The notes beneath the pieces were generated by a model. It was not told where the DNA came from, searched no databases, and saw nothing but the letters and a program-made list of their open reading frames with translations. DNA of 64,000 nucleotides from JACPRL01 sp035573715 (GTDB lineage Bacteria > Acidobacteriota > Terriglobia > Acidiferrales > 2-02-FULL-67-57): positions 274,478-338,477 of the forward strand of contig DATLZZ010000010.1 of assembly GCA_035573715.1 (NCBI GenBank). Reading direction: 5' to 3'. The position numbers were made by a program, and so were the translations under genes. Positions 32,130 through 40,868 of the stretch are shown in pieces (within the stretch, counting starts at the first letter, position 1; each line of letters starts with the position of its first letter).

Positions 32130-34167
32130 GGCGCTCCTTGGCGGGCTTGCGACGGCGCAGAGGCCGCCCGGGCTCCGGCGGGCGGCTGGGAACCAGAGCG
32201 ATGAGCGTGCCCAGCACCATGACGACGCCGCCCAGCCAGACCCACAGCACCAGCGGGTTGATATAGACCTGAATGACGGCGCGCTGGTTGTCGTCGCTCA
32301 TCCCGGAAAACACCAGGTAGATGTCGGCGTTAGGGTGGCGGAGAATCTCCAGCGGCTTCGAGAGGTGCGGCCAGATGGCCACTTCGGTCGTGGGTTGCTG
32401 GCTGGCCTTGTAGAAGCGCCGCTCCGGCTCCATCGTCGCCAGCAGGCTGCCGCCTTTATAGACGTCAATGCGGGCGCGGCTGGCGATGTGGTTGTCGGTT
32501 TCGTCCTGGTCGATGCCCTGGATGACGAAGCGGTAGTCGCGCACGTTGATTTCGTCCCCGGGCAGCACTTCGGCCTGCTCGTGTACGCCAAAGGCGTTGC
32601 CAACGAAGCCGATAAAGAGCAGCGCAATGCCGAAGTGGATGACGTAGCCGCCGTAGCGCCGGGTGTTGCGGCGGGTCAGCTCGACCATCGCCCCCGCCCA
32701 GCCCAGCTCTTCCTTCTGCCGGATGACGCGGGCGCCCCGGAAAAACTCCATCGCGATGGTGCCGATGACGAAGAAGGCCAGGAAAATGGTCATCAGGGCG
32801 TAGAAGTTGCGCGCGCCGAAGAGGAAGGCGACGATGGCGACCAGAGCGCCGAACAGCAGCGGCCGGGTGAAGTTGCGCTTCAGGCTGTCAAACGAGGTGC
32901 GCCGCCAGGCGAACAGCGGGCCGACGCCGGTGAGAAACAGCAGGAACAGCCCGATGGGAATCTGCACTTTGTTGAAGTAGGGCGCGCCCACGCTGATCTT
33001 GACCCCGCGCACGGCCTCCGACAGCAGCGGGAACAGCGTCCCCCACAGCACCGCGAAGCAGGAGGCCAGCAGGATGAGGTTGTTGAAGAGGAAGCTGGAT
33101 TCGCGCGAGGCCAGCGAGTCGAGCTGGTTCTCGCTCTTCAGGAAATCCAGGCGCCAGAAAAGCACCGCGCTGGTCAGCACCAGCAGGCCGGTAAGGAAAA
33201 CCGAGAAGTAGGGGCCGATGGCGGATTGCGCGAAGGCGTGCACCGAGCTCAGCACGCCCGAGCGCGTCAGGAAGGTTCCGAAGATGCAGAGCAGGAAGGT
33301 GGCGAAGATGAGCACCATGTTCCACACCTTCATCATGCCGCGCTTTTCCTGCATCATCACCGAGTGCAGGAACGCGGTGCCGGTGAGCCATGGCAGCAGG
33401 GAAGCGTTCTCGACCGGGTCCCAGCCCCAGTAGCCGCCCCAGCCCAGCACGGCGTAGGCCCAGCGCCCGCCGAGCAGGATGCCGATGGTGAGGAACATCC
33501 AGGCAATCATTGTCCAGCGGCGGGTGATGTGAATCCACTGCTCGCCTTTGGTGCGGGTGATGAGCGCCGAGAGCGCAAAAGCAAACGGCACGCTGAAGCC
33601 GACGAAGCCGAGGTAGAGCATCGGCGGATGGATGACCATGGCCGGGTGTTGCAGCAGCGGGTTCAGGCCGCCGCCGTCCGGCGGCGAAAAAATCTGCGGC
33701 CCGTGCGGCGTCTGCATGGCGAGCAGCGCGAAGGGGTTGACGACGAAGTTGTTGAGCACCAGGAAAAAGCCCAGCACCGTCATCAGCATCGCCACCGCGT
33801 AGGGCATCAGGTGCGGGTGCGTGCGGCGGTTGACGCTCACCGCCGTGGCCGCAAACAGCGCCATCAGGCAGCTCCACCACAGCAGCGAGCCTTCCTGGCC
33901 CGACCACAGCGCCGCGAACTTGAAGTAAATCGGCAGGGCGCGGTTGGAGTGGGAAGCGACGTAGGCCACCCGGAAGTCGTCCCGCAGCAGCAGCACCGCC
34001 AGGCAGAACGTGGCCACCACCACCAGGCCAGTCACCGCCACCACGGCCCGCTCGCTGCTCTGTTGCAGCAGCGGTTTCTGCTTCCAGTGGCCGATCAGCG
34101 CCGCCAGAATGGCGTAGATACAAAACCCGAAGGCGAGGAGGAGGGAATAGCTGCCGAGGGCATCCAT
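32113..34167 (-). CDS. ccmF: Haem lyase CcmF
   Basis: 684 residues with about 14-15 hydrophobic segments. The WWD-type motif WGGYWGWDPVENASLLPWL lies around residue 247. The protein also shows HPPMLYLGFVGFSVPFAFAL, FSGQEGSLLWW-like text near residue 90 and the large periplasmic region near the C-terminus (residues about 500-640). CcmF transfers haem from CcmE to apocytochrome c. It is 5 bases after ccmE and overlaps ccmH. Confidence 0.95.
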   Translation of the reverse strand: MDALGSYSLLLAFGFCIYAILAALIGHWKQKPLLQQSSERAVVAVTGLVVVATFCLAVLLLRDDFRVAYVASHSNRALPIYFKFAALWSGQEGSLLWWSCLMALFAATAVSVNRRTHPHLMPYAVAMLMTVLGFFLVLNNFVVNPFALLAMQTPHGPQIFSPPDGGGLNPLLQHPAMVIHPPMLYLGFVGFSVPFAFALSALITRTKGEQWIHITRRWTMIAWMFLTIGILLGGRWAYAVLGWGGYWGWDPVENASLLPWLTGTAFLHSVMMQEKRGMMKVWNMVLIFATFLLCIFGTFLTRSGVLSSVHAFAQSAIGPYFSVFLTGLLVLTSAVLFWRLDFLKSENQLDSLASRESSFLFNNLILLASCFAVLWGTLFPLLSEAVRGVKISVGAPYFNKVQIPIGLFLLFLTGVGPLFAWRRTSFDSLKRNFTRPLLFGALVAIVAFLFGARNFYALMTIFLAFFVIGTIAMEFFRGARVIRQKEELGWAGAMVELTRRNTRRYGGYVIHFGIALLFIGFVGNAFGVHEQAEVLPGDEINVRDYRFVIQGIDQDETDNHIASRARIDVYKGGSLLATMEPERRFYKASQQPTTEVAIWPHLSKPLEILRHPNADIYLVFSGMSDDNQRAVIQVYINPLVLWVWLGGVVMVLGTLIALVPSRPPEPGRPLRRRKPAKERHEVAA

Positions 34168-34172
34168 CTAGG

Positions 34173-34604
34173 TCAGTAGGAGCTCGATGGCTTCTGTTCC
34201 GGCTTCGCGCCCGGCGGCAGCGCCTCGTACTTGGAGGCGCACTTGGCCTGCACCTGCTGGGCGACGAACTGGCGCTCCGGCGTGTAGCGCCCGGTGACAA
34301 TGGCCTGAGCGTTGTCCACAAACGTGTCGGGCAGCGGATCGCGGCCGACGTAGACCACGTCAAGCGTCTGCTTCTCCTGATGGAGCTGGAAATAGACCTT
34401 CCCCTGCTCGCGGCGGATGGATCCGGGCGTGACGTCGCCGGCGACTCGCAGGCGCATATCGTAGGCCGCGTCGCCCTTGGCATACAGCTCCGGGATGGTG
34501 ACGTAGTAGGTCTTGCTCTCCTGCACCCCGCTCACCCCCAGCCACGCCAGCACACCCAGGATGATTACCGCGCTGCCGATGAACTTGAGATTCTTGGTTC
34601 GCAT
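34173..34604 (-). CDS. ccmE: Haem chaperone CcmE, Cys-type
   Basis: 143 residues. One N-terminal transmembrane helix (about 8-25) anchors an OB-fold periplasmic domain with LRVAGDVTPGSIRRE and VVYVGRDPLPDTFVDNAQAIVTG, both standard CcmE. The haem-attaching motif is VQAKCASKYEA: the usual histidine of HxxxY is a cysteine, CxxxY. That variant is known from archaea, sulfate reducers and a few other groups. The frame extends upstream to 34688, but ATG 34604 with GAGGCG is the proper start. It is the first gene of the ccm operon. Confidence 0.92.
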   Translation of the reverse strand: MRTKNLKFIGSAVIILGVLAWLGVSGVQESKTYYVTIPELYAKGDAAYDMRLRVAGDVTPGSIRREQGKVYFQLHQEKQTLDVVYVGRDPLPDTFVDNAQAIVTGRYTPERQFVAQQVQAKCASKYEALPPGAKPEQKPSSSY

Positions 34605-34907
34605 AGTCGTCGCCTCAGGTCGTCGGACGAGCAAGTGGGCTTCCAGAACCCACACCTGACTATAGACCGGGCTTTTGCAGACTGTCAACGAAAGTCGGCT
34701 GTGGTTTCAATGTGTTGGCGCCGTCTGGATGAGCCGCAAGGTTGGTGAAGGCCTCCCTCACCCCGCCTCCCTGAGGCTACCTGCGGTTTTTCTCAACAAC
34801 GTCGGGCAAAAGTCGCAGGGAGGCCAGCCGACCCGCGCCTCGAGAAATAACGCCGTAGCTCCCAGGCTGCTGCCTGGAGGCAGAGCATTCTCTCAGGGCG
34901 CGCCCAG
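34605..34907. other. Intergenic region upstream of ccmE
   Basis: 303 bases with no gene I can support. It must hold the ccm promoter, but I see no convincing box pair. It contains short inverted repeats: CCAGGC-TGCT-GCCTGG at 34863-34878 and TGCC-TGGA-GGCA at 34871-34882, related in their centre to the palindrome at 31184-31207. These may be REP-like elements. Confidence 0.35.
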
Positions 34908-36071
34908 CTAGAGTTCCTCGAAGGGTTCCTCAGGAGTTTTGAGTTCGCGCACCTTCAGCGATAGCTCAAAGTCGCGGGCCTTCAGGTCGGCGAGCACGGC
35001 GCGGCGGAGGTCGGGCGGCAGGGCTTCGGGCGGATGGACGCCCCAGAGGTCGCGCGGAAAGCGCTTGAGGATGGCCGCCGCCACCTGAGCGGTGGCGTAG
35101 GCAATCGGCGTCGCCAGCAGGCCGCGCTGGCGGAGCTGGTAGAGGCTGGGAACCATGCAGGTCCAGCGATGCTCGACCCGCTGCCCCTTGCGCTCCCCCC
35201 GGATGACCACGGCGGCGGCAAAGCGCGCGTTGGAAAGAATCCCGCGGCGGATGAGCCGGGCCACCTGGCGCGGCGTGGGCGTTCGCGGGAAATGGTCGGT
35301 CGGTGGACGGCGGGCCGGGCGCAGCCGCCCGCGACGATAGAGGCGCCGCAGTCGCGCGATTTCATTGCCGCCGATTTTGACGTCCAGCTCGCGCATCGGC
35401 GCCAAGCGCGGCAGGGTGCTGACTTCGTCCTGCGCCGCCAGCACCACGCGGGCGCGGCCGATGGGCTCGGGAAAGGTGAACCACTCCGGCTCGGAGAACC
35501 GCGGCGCGAAGGCGAAGCGGCCGTTGCGGTACACGCGCGGGCGGGAGACCGCTTCATCAAAGGCCGACTCGGGCGACCACTGCGAAATGGGGTCGCGCGA
35601 CTCGGTGCTTTCGTAGAGGCGAATGTGGACGGACTCAACCTTGTCGAGCCGCTCGACGCTGGCCGCCACCAGCAAGTTGGTCAGCCCGGGCGCCACGCCG
35701 GCGTTGATGAGCGCCACGCGGCGCTTGGCCAGAAACGCGCGCTGGTAGCGGAACTGCTCCGGCTTGAAGGGATGCCGGCGCAGGTTGGACGCCATATCGA
35801 AGTAGTGGGCGCGCAGTCGCAGCGCGGCGCGGAGGACAATCTGGTTGAACATGGCCGGAACGGCGTTGACGATAAGGTGCGAGCCGCGCGCCGCCCGCAC
35901 AAGGGCCCAGAGGTTGCGAGCGTTCACCTCTTCGCAGGGCACCTCGCGGCCCAGGAAGCGCCGGGCGCGCTCCGGGTCGCGGTCACCGCAACGGATTTCG
36001 TGCCCCTGGCGCTCCAGAAGCTGCGCCAGCAGGCCGCCCGTCGCCCCGACTCCCAGCACGAAGATGCGCAT
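34908..36071 (-). CDS. Saccharopine dehydrogenase-like NAD(P)-binding protein
   Basis: 387 residues. The N-terminal Rossmann fold is clear: MRIFVLGVGATGGLLAQLLERQG, then CGDRDPERARRFLG and LIVNAVPAMFNQIVLRAALRLRAHYFDMA, a stretch typical of saccharopine/carboxynorspermidine dehydrogenases, followed by AGVAPGLTNLLVAA. The C-terminal half is arginine-rich and diverged. No neighbour suggests a substrate: it is alone between the ccm promoter region and proS. The exact reaction is unknown. Confidence 0.72.
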   Translation of the reverse strand: MRIFVLGVGATGGLLAQLLERQGHEIRCGDRDPERARRFLGREVPCEEVNARNLWALVRAARGSHLIVNAVPAMFNQIVLRAALRLRAHYFDMASNLRRHPFKPEQFRYQRAFLAKRRVALINAGVAPGLTNLLVAASVERLDKVESVHIRLYESTESRDPISQWSPESAFDEAVSRPRVYRNGRFAFAPRFSEPEWFTFPEPIGRARVVLAAQDEVSTLPRLAPMRELDVKIGGNEIARLRRLYRRGRLRPARRPPTDHFPRTPTPRQVARLIRRGILSNARFAAAVVIRGERKGQRVEHRWTCMVPSLYQLRQRGLLATPIAYATAQVAAAILKRFPRDLWGVHPPEALPPDLRRAVLADLKARDFELSLKVRELKTPEEPFEEL

Positions 36072-36088
36072 GATCCGCCTTAGCCTAT

Positions 36089-36134
36089 CACCCTGAACGA
36101 TGCCCCGACCGCGGCCGGGCGATGTCGAAGGGTC
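36089..36134. repeat. Imperfect inverted repeat, REP-like
   Basis: A left arm CACCCTGAACGA (36089-36100) and a right arm TCGAAGGGTC (36125-36134) pair imperfectly around a GC-rich centre. The arms resemble the CACCCTGAGC.../...GTCGAAGGGTG dispersed repeat seen in many environmental bacterial genomes. This is a single copy in the window, so the family identity is only suggested. Confidence 0.35.
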
Positions 36135-36212
36135 GGGCTGACTCTAGTCGGGATTGCGCCCGGAGGCAAGCCGGCGGAGGGGGCTGGTAGGGGAAGGCGG
36201 CAGGTATCCGTT

Positions 36213-36239
36213 ATGCGTTCTGAACGCGTTCGAACGCAT
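36213..36239. promoter_or_regulatory. Nested GCGTTC/GAACGC palindrome array, candidate operator
   Basis: Four alternating half-sites occur in 23 bases: GCGTTC (36215), GAACGC (36222), GCGTTC (36226) and GAACGC (36232), inside an outer ATGCGTTC/GAACGCAT inverted repeat. It also contains GTTC-N7-GTTC (36217-36231), the spacing of LexA boxes in some bacteria. It lies about 70 bases upstream of the proS promoter candidate. Confidence 0.45.
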
Positions 36240-36306
36240 GGGAGGGCCATCCCCTGGCAGGGCCGGGAGCGCTGTTTTGCCTCCCGGGAGGGCCGGCCCC
36301 CCGCGC

Positions 36307-36335
36307 TTGACAGGGCAGCGCCCCTCTCTTACTGT
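36307..36335 (+). promoter_or_regulatory. Promoter candidate for proS
   Basis: A perfect TTGACA (36307-36312) and TACTGT (36330-36335) with 17 bases between. Transcription would start near 36342, shortly before the GAGGG ribosome site and ATG 36363. This supports that start over in-frame upstream ATGs. Confidence 0.5.
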
Positions 36336-36362
36336 GCCAAGCTTGACTCTCTGAGGGTGCCA

Positions 36363-37802
36363 ATGGCGGAGCCGAAACTCCCAACCCGGGCCGAGGACTT
36401 CAACGAGTGGTACAACCAGCTCGTTCTGCGGGCCGAGCTGGCCGACTACTCCCCGGTGCGCGGCTGCATGATTGTGCGCCCCTACGGGTGGGCGCTGTGG
36501 GAGAACATCCAGGCGGCGCTCGACTCGCGTTTCAAGGCCACCGGTCACGTCAACGCCGCCTTCCCGATGTTCATCCCGGCGAGCTTCATCGAAAAGGAAA
36601 AGTCGCACGTCGAAGGCTTTTCGCCGCAACTGGCGGTGGTGACTCACGGCGGCGGCAAGGAGCTGGAAGAGCCGCTGGTCATCCGCCCCACCTCGGAGAC
36701 CATCATCGGCCACGCCTACGCCAGGTGGATTCAGTCCTACCGCGACCTTCCGGTGCTCATCAACCTCTGGAACAGCGTGGTGCGCTGGGAGCTGCGCACC
36801 CGGCTGTTCCTGCGCACGCTGGAGTTCTACTGGCAGGAAGGCCACACCGCCCACGCCACTTACGACGAGGCCCAGGCCGAAACCATCCAGATGCTCAACG
36901 TCTACACCGACTTCGCCCTCAACGAGGCCGCCGTCCCGGTCATCCCCGGCCGCAAGTCGGAGTCGGAAAAATTCGCCGGGGCCGACGTCACCTATTCGCT
37001 CGAAGCGATGATGGGCGACACCAAGGCGCTTCAGTTCTGCACCTCCCACAACCTGGGGCAAAACTTCGCCAAGGCGTTCGAGATCCGTTACCTCGACAAG
37101 TCGGGCGTGCTGCAATACTGCTGGACGACTTCCTGGGGTTTGTCGTCGCGCGTCATCGGGGCCATCATCATGGTGCACGGGGACGACCAGGGACTGGTGC
37201 TGCCGCCGCGCCTGGCGCCCTTTCAGGTTGTGGTCGTGCCCATCTTCAAGAGCGACGCCGAGAAGGAAGCCGTGCTGCCGGCCGCCAAGGCCGTGGCGCA
37301 GACGCTCGCCGCCGCCGGCGTGCGGGTCAAGTTCGACGACCGCGAGGGCATCACCCCGGGCTTCAAGTTCAACGACTGGGAAATGCGCGGCGTGCCGCTG
37401 CGGGTCGAAATCGGCCCCAAGGACGTCGCCAGGCACTCGGTGGTGCTGGCGCGGCGCGACCGCCCCGGCAAGGAAGGCAAGTCGTCGGCCTCGCTCGCTG
37501 GTCTGCCCGAAACGGTGAAGCAGTTGCTGGTGGATATCCAGGCGGCGCTCTTCGAGCGCGCCCTGGCCTTCCGCCGCGAGCACACCATCGAGACCCGCGA
37601 CTACAACGAGTTCAAGGCCGGGGTCGAGAACGGCTTCGTGCTCGCCCACTGGTGCGGCGCCTCGGCCTGCGAGGACAAGATCCAGGAAGAGACCAAGGCC
37701 ACTCTGCGCTGCATTCCCCTCGAACAGACCACCGACCCCGGACGCTGCATCGTCTGCGGCCAGCCCGCCCGCGAAAGAGGCATCTTCGCCAAAGCCTACT
37801 AG
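36363..37802 (+). CDS. proS: Prolyl-tRNA synthetase, archaeal/eukaryotic-like type
   Basis: 479 residues, the short ProRS type without the editing insertion and with a C-terminal zinc-binding domain. Class II motif 2 is RWELRTRLFLRTLEFYWQEGH, motif 3 the GLSSRVIGAIIMVHGDDQGLVLPP region, and the anticodon-binding domain starts near VVVVPIFKSD. The C-terminus carries the cysteines of CGASACEDK and CIVCGQPA. It charges tRNA-Pro. The frame is open to 36213, but that leader is the palindrome and promoter region; ATG 36363 with GAGGG is used. Confidence 0.95.
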   Translation: MAEPKLPTRAEDFNEWYNQLVLRAELADYSPVRGCMIVRPYGWALWENIQAALDSRFKATGHVNAAFPMFIPASFIEKEKSHVEGFSPQLAVVTHGGGKELEEPLVIRPTSETIIGHAYARWIQSYRDLPVLINLWNSVVRWELRTRLFLRTLEFYWQEGHTAHATYDEAQAETIQMLNVYTDFALNEAAVPVIPGRKSESEKFAGADVTYSLEAMMGDTKALQFCTSHNLGQNFAKAFEIRYLDKSGVLQYCWTTSWGLSSRVIGAIIMVHGDDQGLVLPPRLAPFQVVVVPIFKSDAEKEAVLPAAKAVAQTLAAAGVRVKFDDREGITPGFKFNDWEMRGVPLRVEIGPKDVARHSVVLARRDRPGKEGKSSASLAGLPETVKQLLVDIQAALFERALAFRREHTIETRDYNEFKAGVENGFVLAHWCGASACEDKIQEETKATLRCIPLEQTTDPGRCIVCGQPARERGIFAKAY

Positions 37803-37806
37803 ATAC

Positions 37807-37836
37807 TCGACACCCGGCCCCCGGCGGTGCTACCAT
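37807..37836 (+). promoter_or_regulatory. Promoter candidate for the 37.9-42.9 kb genes
   Basis: TCGACA (37807-37812) and TACCAT (37831-37836) are separated by 18 bases. The position is right for transcription of the small membrane protein gene at 37900 and the PBP gene after it. Confidence 0.42.
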
Positions 37837-37899
37837 CCTGGTCGGCGCCGAAACGGAAGTTAGCGGGAAGTTGGGGTTCCTCCCACAAGGAGGGTAGAG

Positions 37900-38292
37900 A
37901 TGCCAGTTGAGACGGCTCGCTTGCCTCGGCACTCGGAGCGCGGCGGCAGCAAGCTACAGGTTCTTTTCGCGCTGGCGGTCACCGCCGCGCTGCTGGTCGC
38001 CGGCATCCGCATCGTTCCTGTTTATATCGCGGCCTTCAAACTCGAAGACGAAGTGCGCCAGAAGTGCAAGTTCGCCCCTATTGAGCGCAAGGCTCCCGAG
38101 GTGGTGCGCCAGGAGTTGCTCAAGACCGCGCAGGACCTGGACCTGCCCTTGCGGCCCGAAGGGATTCAGGTGGCGCCTACCGCCGGCGCCGGCCTCAAGA
38201 TCACCGTCAAATACACGGTGCCGGTGGACTTGATTGTCACCCAGATTAATTTGCCATTCGAGTTCACCGCCGACAGTAAATCCGCCATCTAA
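37900..38292 (+). CDS. Small membrane protein, DUF4845-like
   Basis: 130 residues. A single transmembrane helix near 18-40 (LQVLFALAVTAALLVAGIRIVPVYIAAF) is followed by a soluble domain predicted as alpha-beta (LEDEVRQKCK... VRQELLKTAQDLDLPL... LKITVKYTVPVDLIV). The helix followed by VPVY and a late ITVKYTVPV strand resemble DUF4845 proteins; the match is by eye only. A strong AAGGAGGG ribosome site precedes the ATG. It lies 7 bases before the PBP gene, so an envelope role is plausible. Confidence 0.65.
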   Translation: MPVETARLPRHSERGGSKLQVLFALAVTAALLVAGIRIVPVYIAAFKLEDEVRQKCKFAPIERKAPEVVRQELLKTAQDLDLPLRPEGIQVAPTAGAGLKITVKYTVPVDLIVTQINLPFEFTADSKSAI

Positions 38293-38299
38293 GTAGAAC

Positions 38300-40864
38300 G
38301 TGGCCGTCCGTCTCAGGATTGCGTCTGGCTTGTGGTCTCGCCCCTGGGGGCGAGCCCTGCTGCTCACCGCTCTCGGCCTCACCCTGCTTGGAGTCGGCGT
38401 GGGGCTCTACGTCTGGTTTCATTTTCAGGGGATCATCGACGCGCGACTGAAGGGGCAGGTCTTCGAGAGCCGCTCGGCCATCTTCACCGCGCCGGAGCCG
38501 GTGCGCGTGGGCGACGTTCTTCCACGCGATGAGTTGCTGGCGCGGCTGCGGCGCTTCGGCTACTCGAACGCCGACCAGGACACCTCGCCCTACGGGACTT
38601 ATCGCGTGTCGCCTGCCAGCATCGAAATCCATCCCGGCGCCTTCTCCCGCGTGGGCGCCGACCAGGCCGCGCGCATTGACTTTGCCGGCGGGCGCGTCAC
38701 CCGCATCGTTTCACTGGCCAGCGGCGCGCCACGCGAATCCGTCTGGGTTGACCCGCCGCTGCTCACCAACCTGTTCGACAGCACCCGCACCAAGCGCCGC
38801 CTGGTGGTCTATGAAGAAATCCCGCCCAACTTGATCAACGCGGTGCTGGCCGCGGAAGACCGCCGCTTCTTCAGCCACCCGGGAATCTCCCTCATTGATA
38901 TTGCGCGCGCGCTCTGGGCCGACATTCGCGCCGGCGCTCCGGTGCAAGGCGGCAGCACGCTCACCATGCAGCTTGCACGGAGCTTCTTTCTCACTCCCAG
39001 CCGGACGCTGCGCCGCAAGGCGGCCGAAGCCATTATCGCCATTCAACTCGAGCGGCGACTGACCAAGGAGCAGATTTTCGAGCTCTACTCCAATGAGGTC
39101 TATCTCGGCCAACGCGGCAGCTTTTCCATCCGGGGATTCGGCGAAGCTTCCCGCGCCTACTTCGACAAGGACATCACGCAGTTGACGCTGCCGGAATGCG
39201 CACTGCTGGCCGGCCTGCTGCCCGGCCCCAGTCTCTACAGTCCCTTCCGCAACCCGGACCGCGCACTGGCGCGGCGCAATACGGTTCTGGATGCCATGGT
39301 AGAGACGGGCGCAATTCACAAGGACGAGGCCGAGGCGGCCAAGAAAGCGCCGCTCAAGCTGGCCCCGGCCAACTTCGAGGCCAGCGAGGCGCCCTACTAC
39401 GTGGATTTGGTTCGCGACCACCTGCTGGAGGAGCACTCGGAAGAAGCTTTGATTTCGCAGAGCTACCGCATCTACGGCACGCTCGACCTGCGCTTGCAGG
39501 AAGCCGCCGCCGCGGCCATCCGGGAGGCGCTGCCGGAGGTTGATGCCAAGATCAAGGAACGATACCGGCGGAGCAAGCAGCCTCCCCCGGAAGTGCAGGT
39601 TACGCTCATCGCGCTTGACCCGCGCACCGGTGCCATCAAGGCGCTGGTCGGCGGACGCGACTACACTCGCAGCCAGTTGAACCGCGCGGTTGCTCCTCGG
39701 CAGCCCGGCTCGGCGTTCAAGCCGTTTGTCTATGCGGCGGCTTTCGCGACCGGCCTGAGCGACGCCGAGCGCGCCCTCACGCCCATCACCACCGTGGTGG
39801 ACGAGCCGACGGTGTTCGAGTTTGACGGGCAGCAGTATCAGCCTTCGAACTTCGGCGAGAAGTTCTTCGGCGTGGTGACATTGCGGGAAGCGCTGGTCAA
39901 CTCGCTGAACGTCGCGACGGTGAAAGTTGCGGAGATGACCGGCTATGCCGCGGTGGCCGACACGGCGGTCGAGTCCGGCTTGAATCGTCGGGTGCGCCCC
40001 ACGCCCGCCCTGGCGCTGGGCGCCTACGACTCGAGCCCGCTCGAAGTGGCCGGCGCCTATACCGTGTTCGTCAACTACGGGAAGTATGTCGCGCCGGCGC
40101 TGGTGTCCAGCGTGGTGGCGAGCGATGGCCGGGTGCTCGAGCAAACCGTCCCGCAGCCCAGAGAAGTGATGGACCCGCGGGTGGCCTATCTTGTCGTTGA
40201 CGTGCTCCAGGACGCCATCAACCGCGGCACCGGTGCCGGGGCACGCGCGCGCGGCTTCAGCGCGCCGGCCGCGGGGAAGACCGGGACGTCGCGCGACGCC
40301 TGGTTCGCGGGCTTCACCTCGTCCCTGTTGTGTGTGGTGTGGGTCGGGTTTGACGACGCCCGCGACCTCGGCTTGCCCGGTTCCACCGCGGCGCTTCCGG
40401 TCTGGACGGCTTTCATGAAGCGCGCTGTCGCGCTCTATCCCTACAACAACACCGAGGAGTTTGTTCCGCCCGAGGGGATCGTTTCCGTGCCGCTCGATGC
40501 TGAAACACTGTTTGTGGCGACGCCCGACTGCACCAACGTGCGCTACGAGCGCTTCATCCTCGGCACCGAGCCCCACGAGCTGTGCCCGCGCCACCGGCCC
40601 TCGCCGGTCTCGAATCCTGTAACCCGCACCCTGCTGCGGTTGTTCGGCGTGGGGCGGAAGAAAGAATCCACCGAGACCCCTGCGGCGGCGCTGCCTCCAC
40701 GTCAGGCCGCACCGGGCGCCAGCGCGACGCCGCGCGCGGCTGCTCCCGCGCAACCGGGGAACCTGCTCGAAGCCTACTTCGGCAAGAGCGAGCAACCCCG
40801 CGCCACCTCGACCGATTCCAAAAAGCCCAGGAAGAAAGCCGGAGCGAGAGCGGGAGGAGGGTAA
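38300..40864 (+). CDS. Bifunctional penicillin-binding protein, PBP1b-like
   Basis: 854 residues. A cytoplasmic tail and one transmembrane helix (about 17-38) precede a UB2H-like region (about 60-150), a GT51 glycosyltransferase domain with AAEDRRFFSHPG and QGGSTLTMQLARSFFL (about 185-330), and a transpeptidase domain. The penicillin-binding motifs are SAFK (about 472), SLN (about 535) and KTGTS (about 660). The C-terminus is a low-complexity basic tail. It polymerises and cross-links peptidoglycan. The start is GTG 38300, 7 bases after the upstream gene. Confidence 0.92.
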   Translation: MAVRLRIASGLWSRPWGRALLLTALGLTLLGVGVGLYVWFHFQGIIDARLKGQVFESRSAIFTAPEPVRVGDVLPRDELLARLRRFGYSNADQDTSPYGTYRVSPASIEIHPGAFSRVGADQAARIDFAGGRVTRIVSLASGAPRESVWVDPPLLTNLFDSTRTKRRLVVYEEIPPNLINAVLAAEDRRFFSHPGISLIDIARALWADIRAGAPVQGGSTLTMQLARSFFLTPSRTLRRKAAEAIIAIQLERRLTKEQIFELYSNEVYLGQRGSFSIRGFGEASRAYFDKDITQLTLPECALLAGLLPGPSLYSPFRNPDRALARRNTVLDAMVETGAIHKDEAEAAKKAPLKLAPANFEASEAPYYVDLVRDHLLEEHSEEALISQSYRIYGTLDLRLQEAAAAAIREALPEVDAKIKERYRRSKQPPPEVQVTLIALDPRTGAIKALVGGRDYTRSQLNRAVAPRQPGSAFKPFVYAAAFATGLSDAERALTPITTVVDEPTVFEFDGQQYQPSNFGEKFFGVVTLREALVNSLNVATVKVAEMTGYAAVADTAVESGLNRRVRPTPALALGAYDSSPLEVAGAYTVFVNYGKYVAPALVSSVVASDGRVLEQTVPQPREVMDPRVAYLVVDVLQDAINRGTGAGARARGFSAPAAGKTGTSRDAWFAGFTSSLLCVVWVGFDDARDLGLPGSTAALPVWTAFMKRAVALYPYNNTEEFVPPEGIVSVPLDAETLFVATPDCTNVRYERFILGTEPHELCPRHRPSPVSNPVTRTLLRLFGVGRKKESTETPAAALPPRQAAPGASATPRAAAPAQPGNLLEAYFGKSEQPRATSTDSKKPRKKAGARAGGG

Positions 40865-40868
40865 CAGC

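Noticed and set aside
31975..34179. A 734-codon open frame antisense to ccmF
   Set aside because: ccmF is unmistakable on the other strand; the antisense protein is Gln/Glu/His-rich noise.
36213..36362. Upstream in-frame extension of proS
   Set aside because: The region holds a nested palindrome and a TTGACA promoter, and the extra residues match nothing in prolyl-tRNA synthetases.
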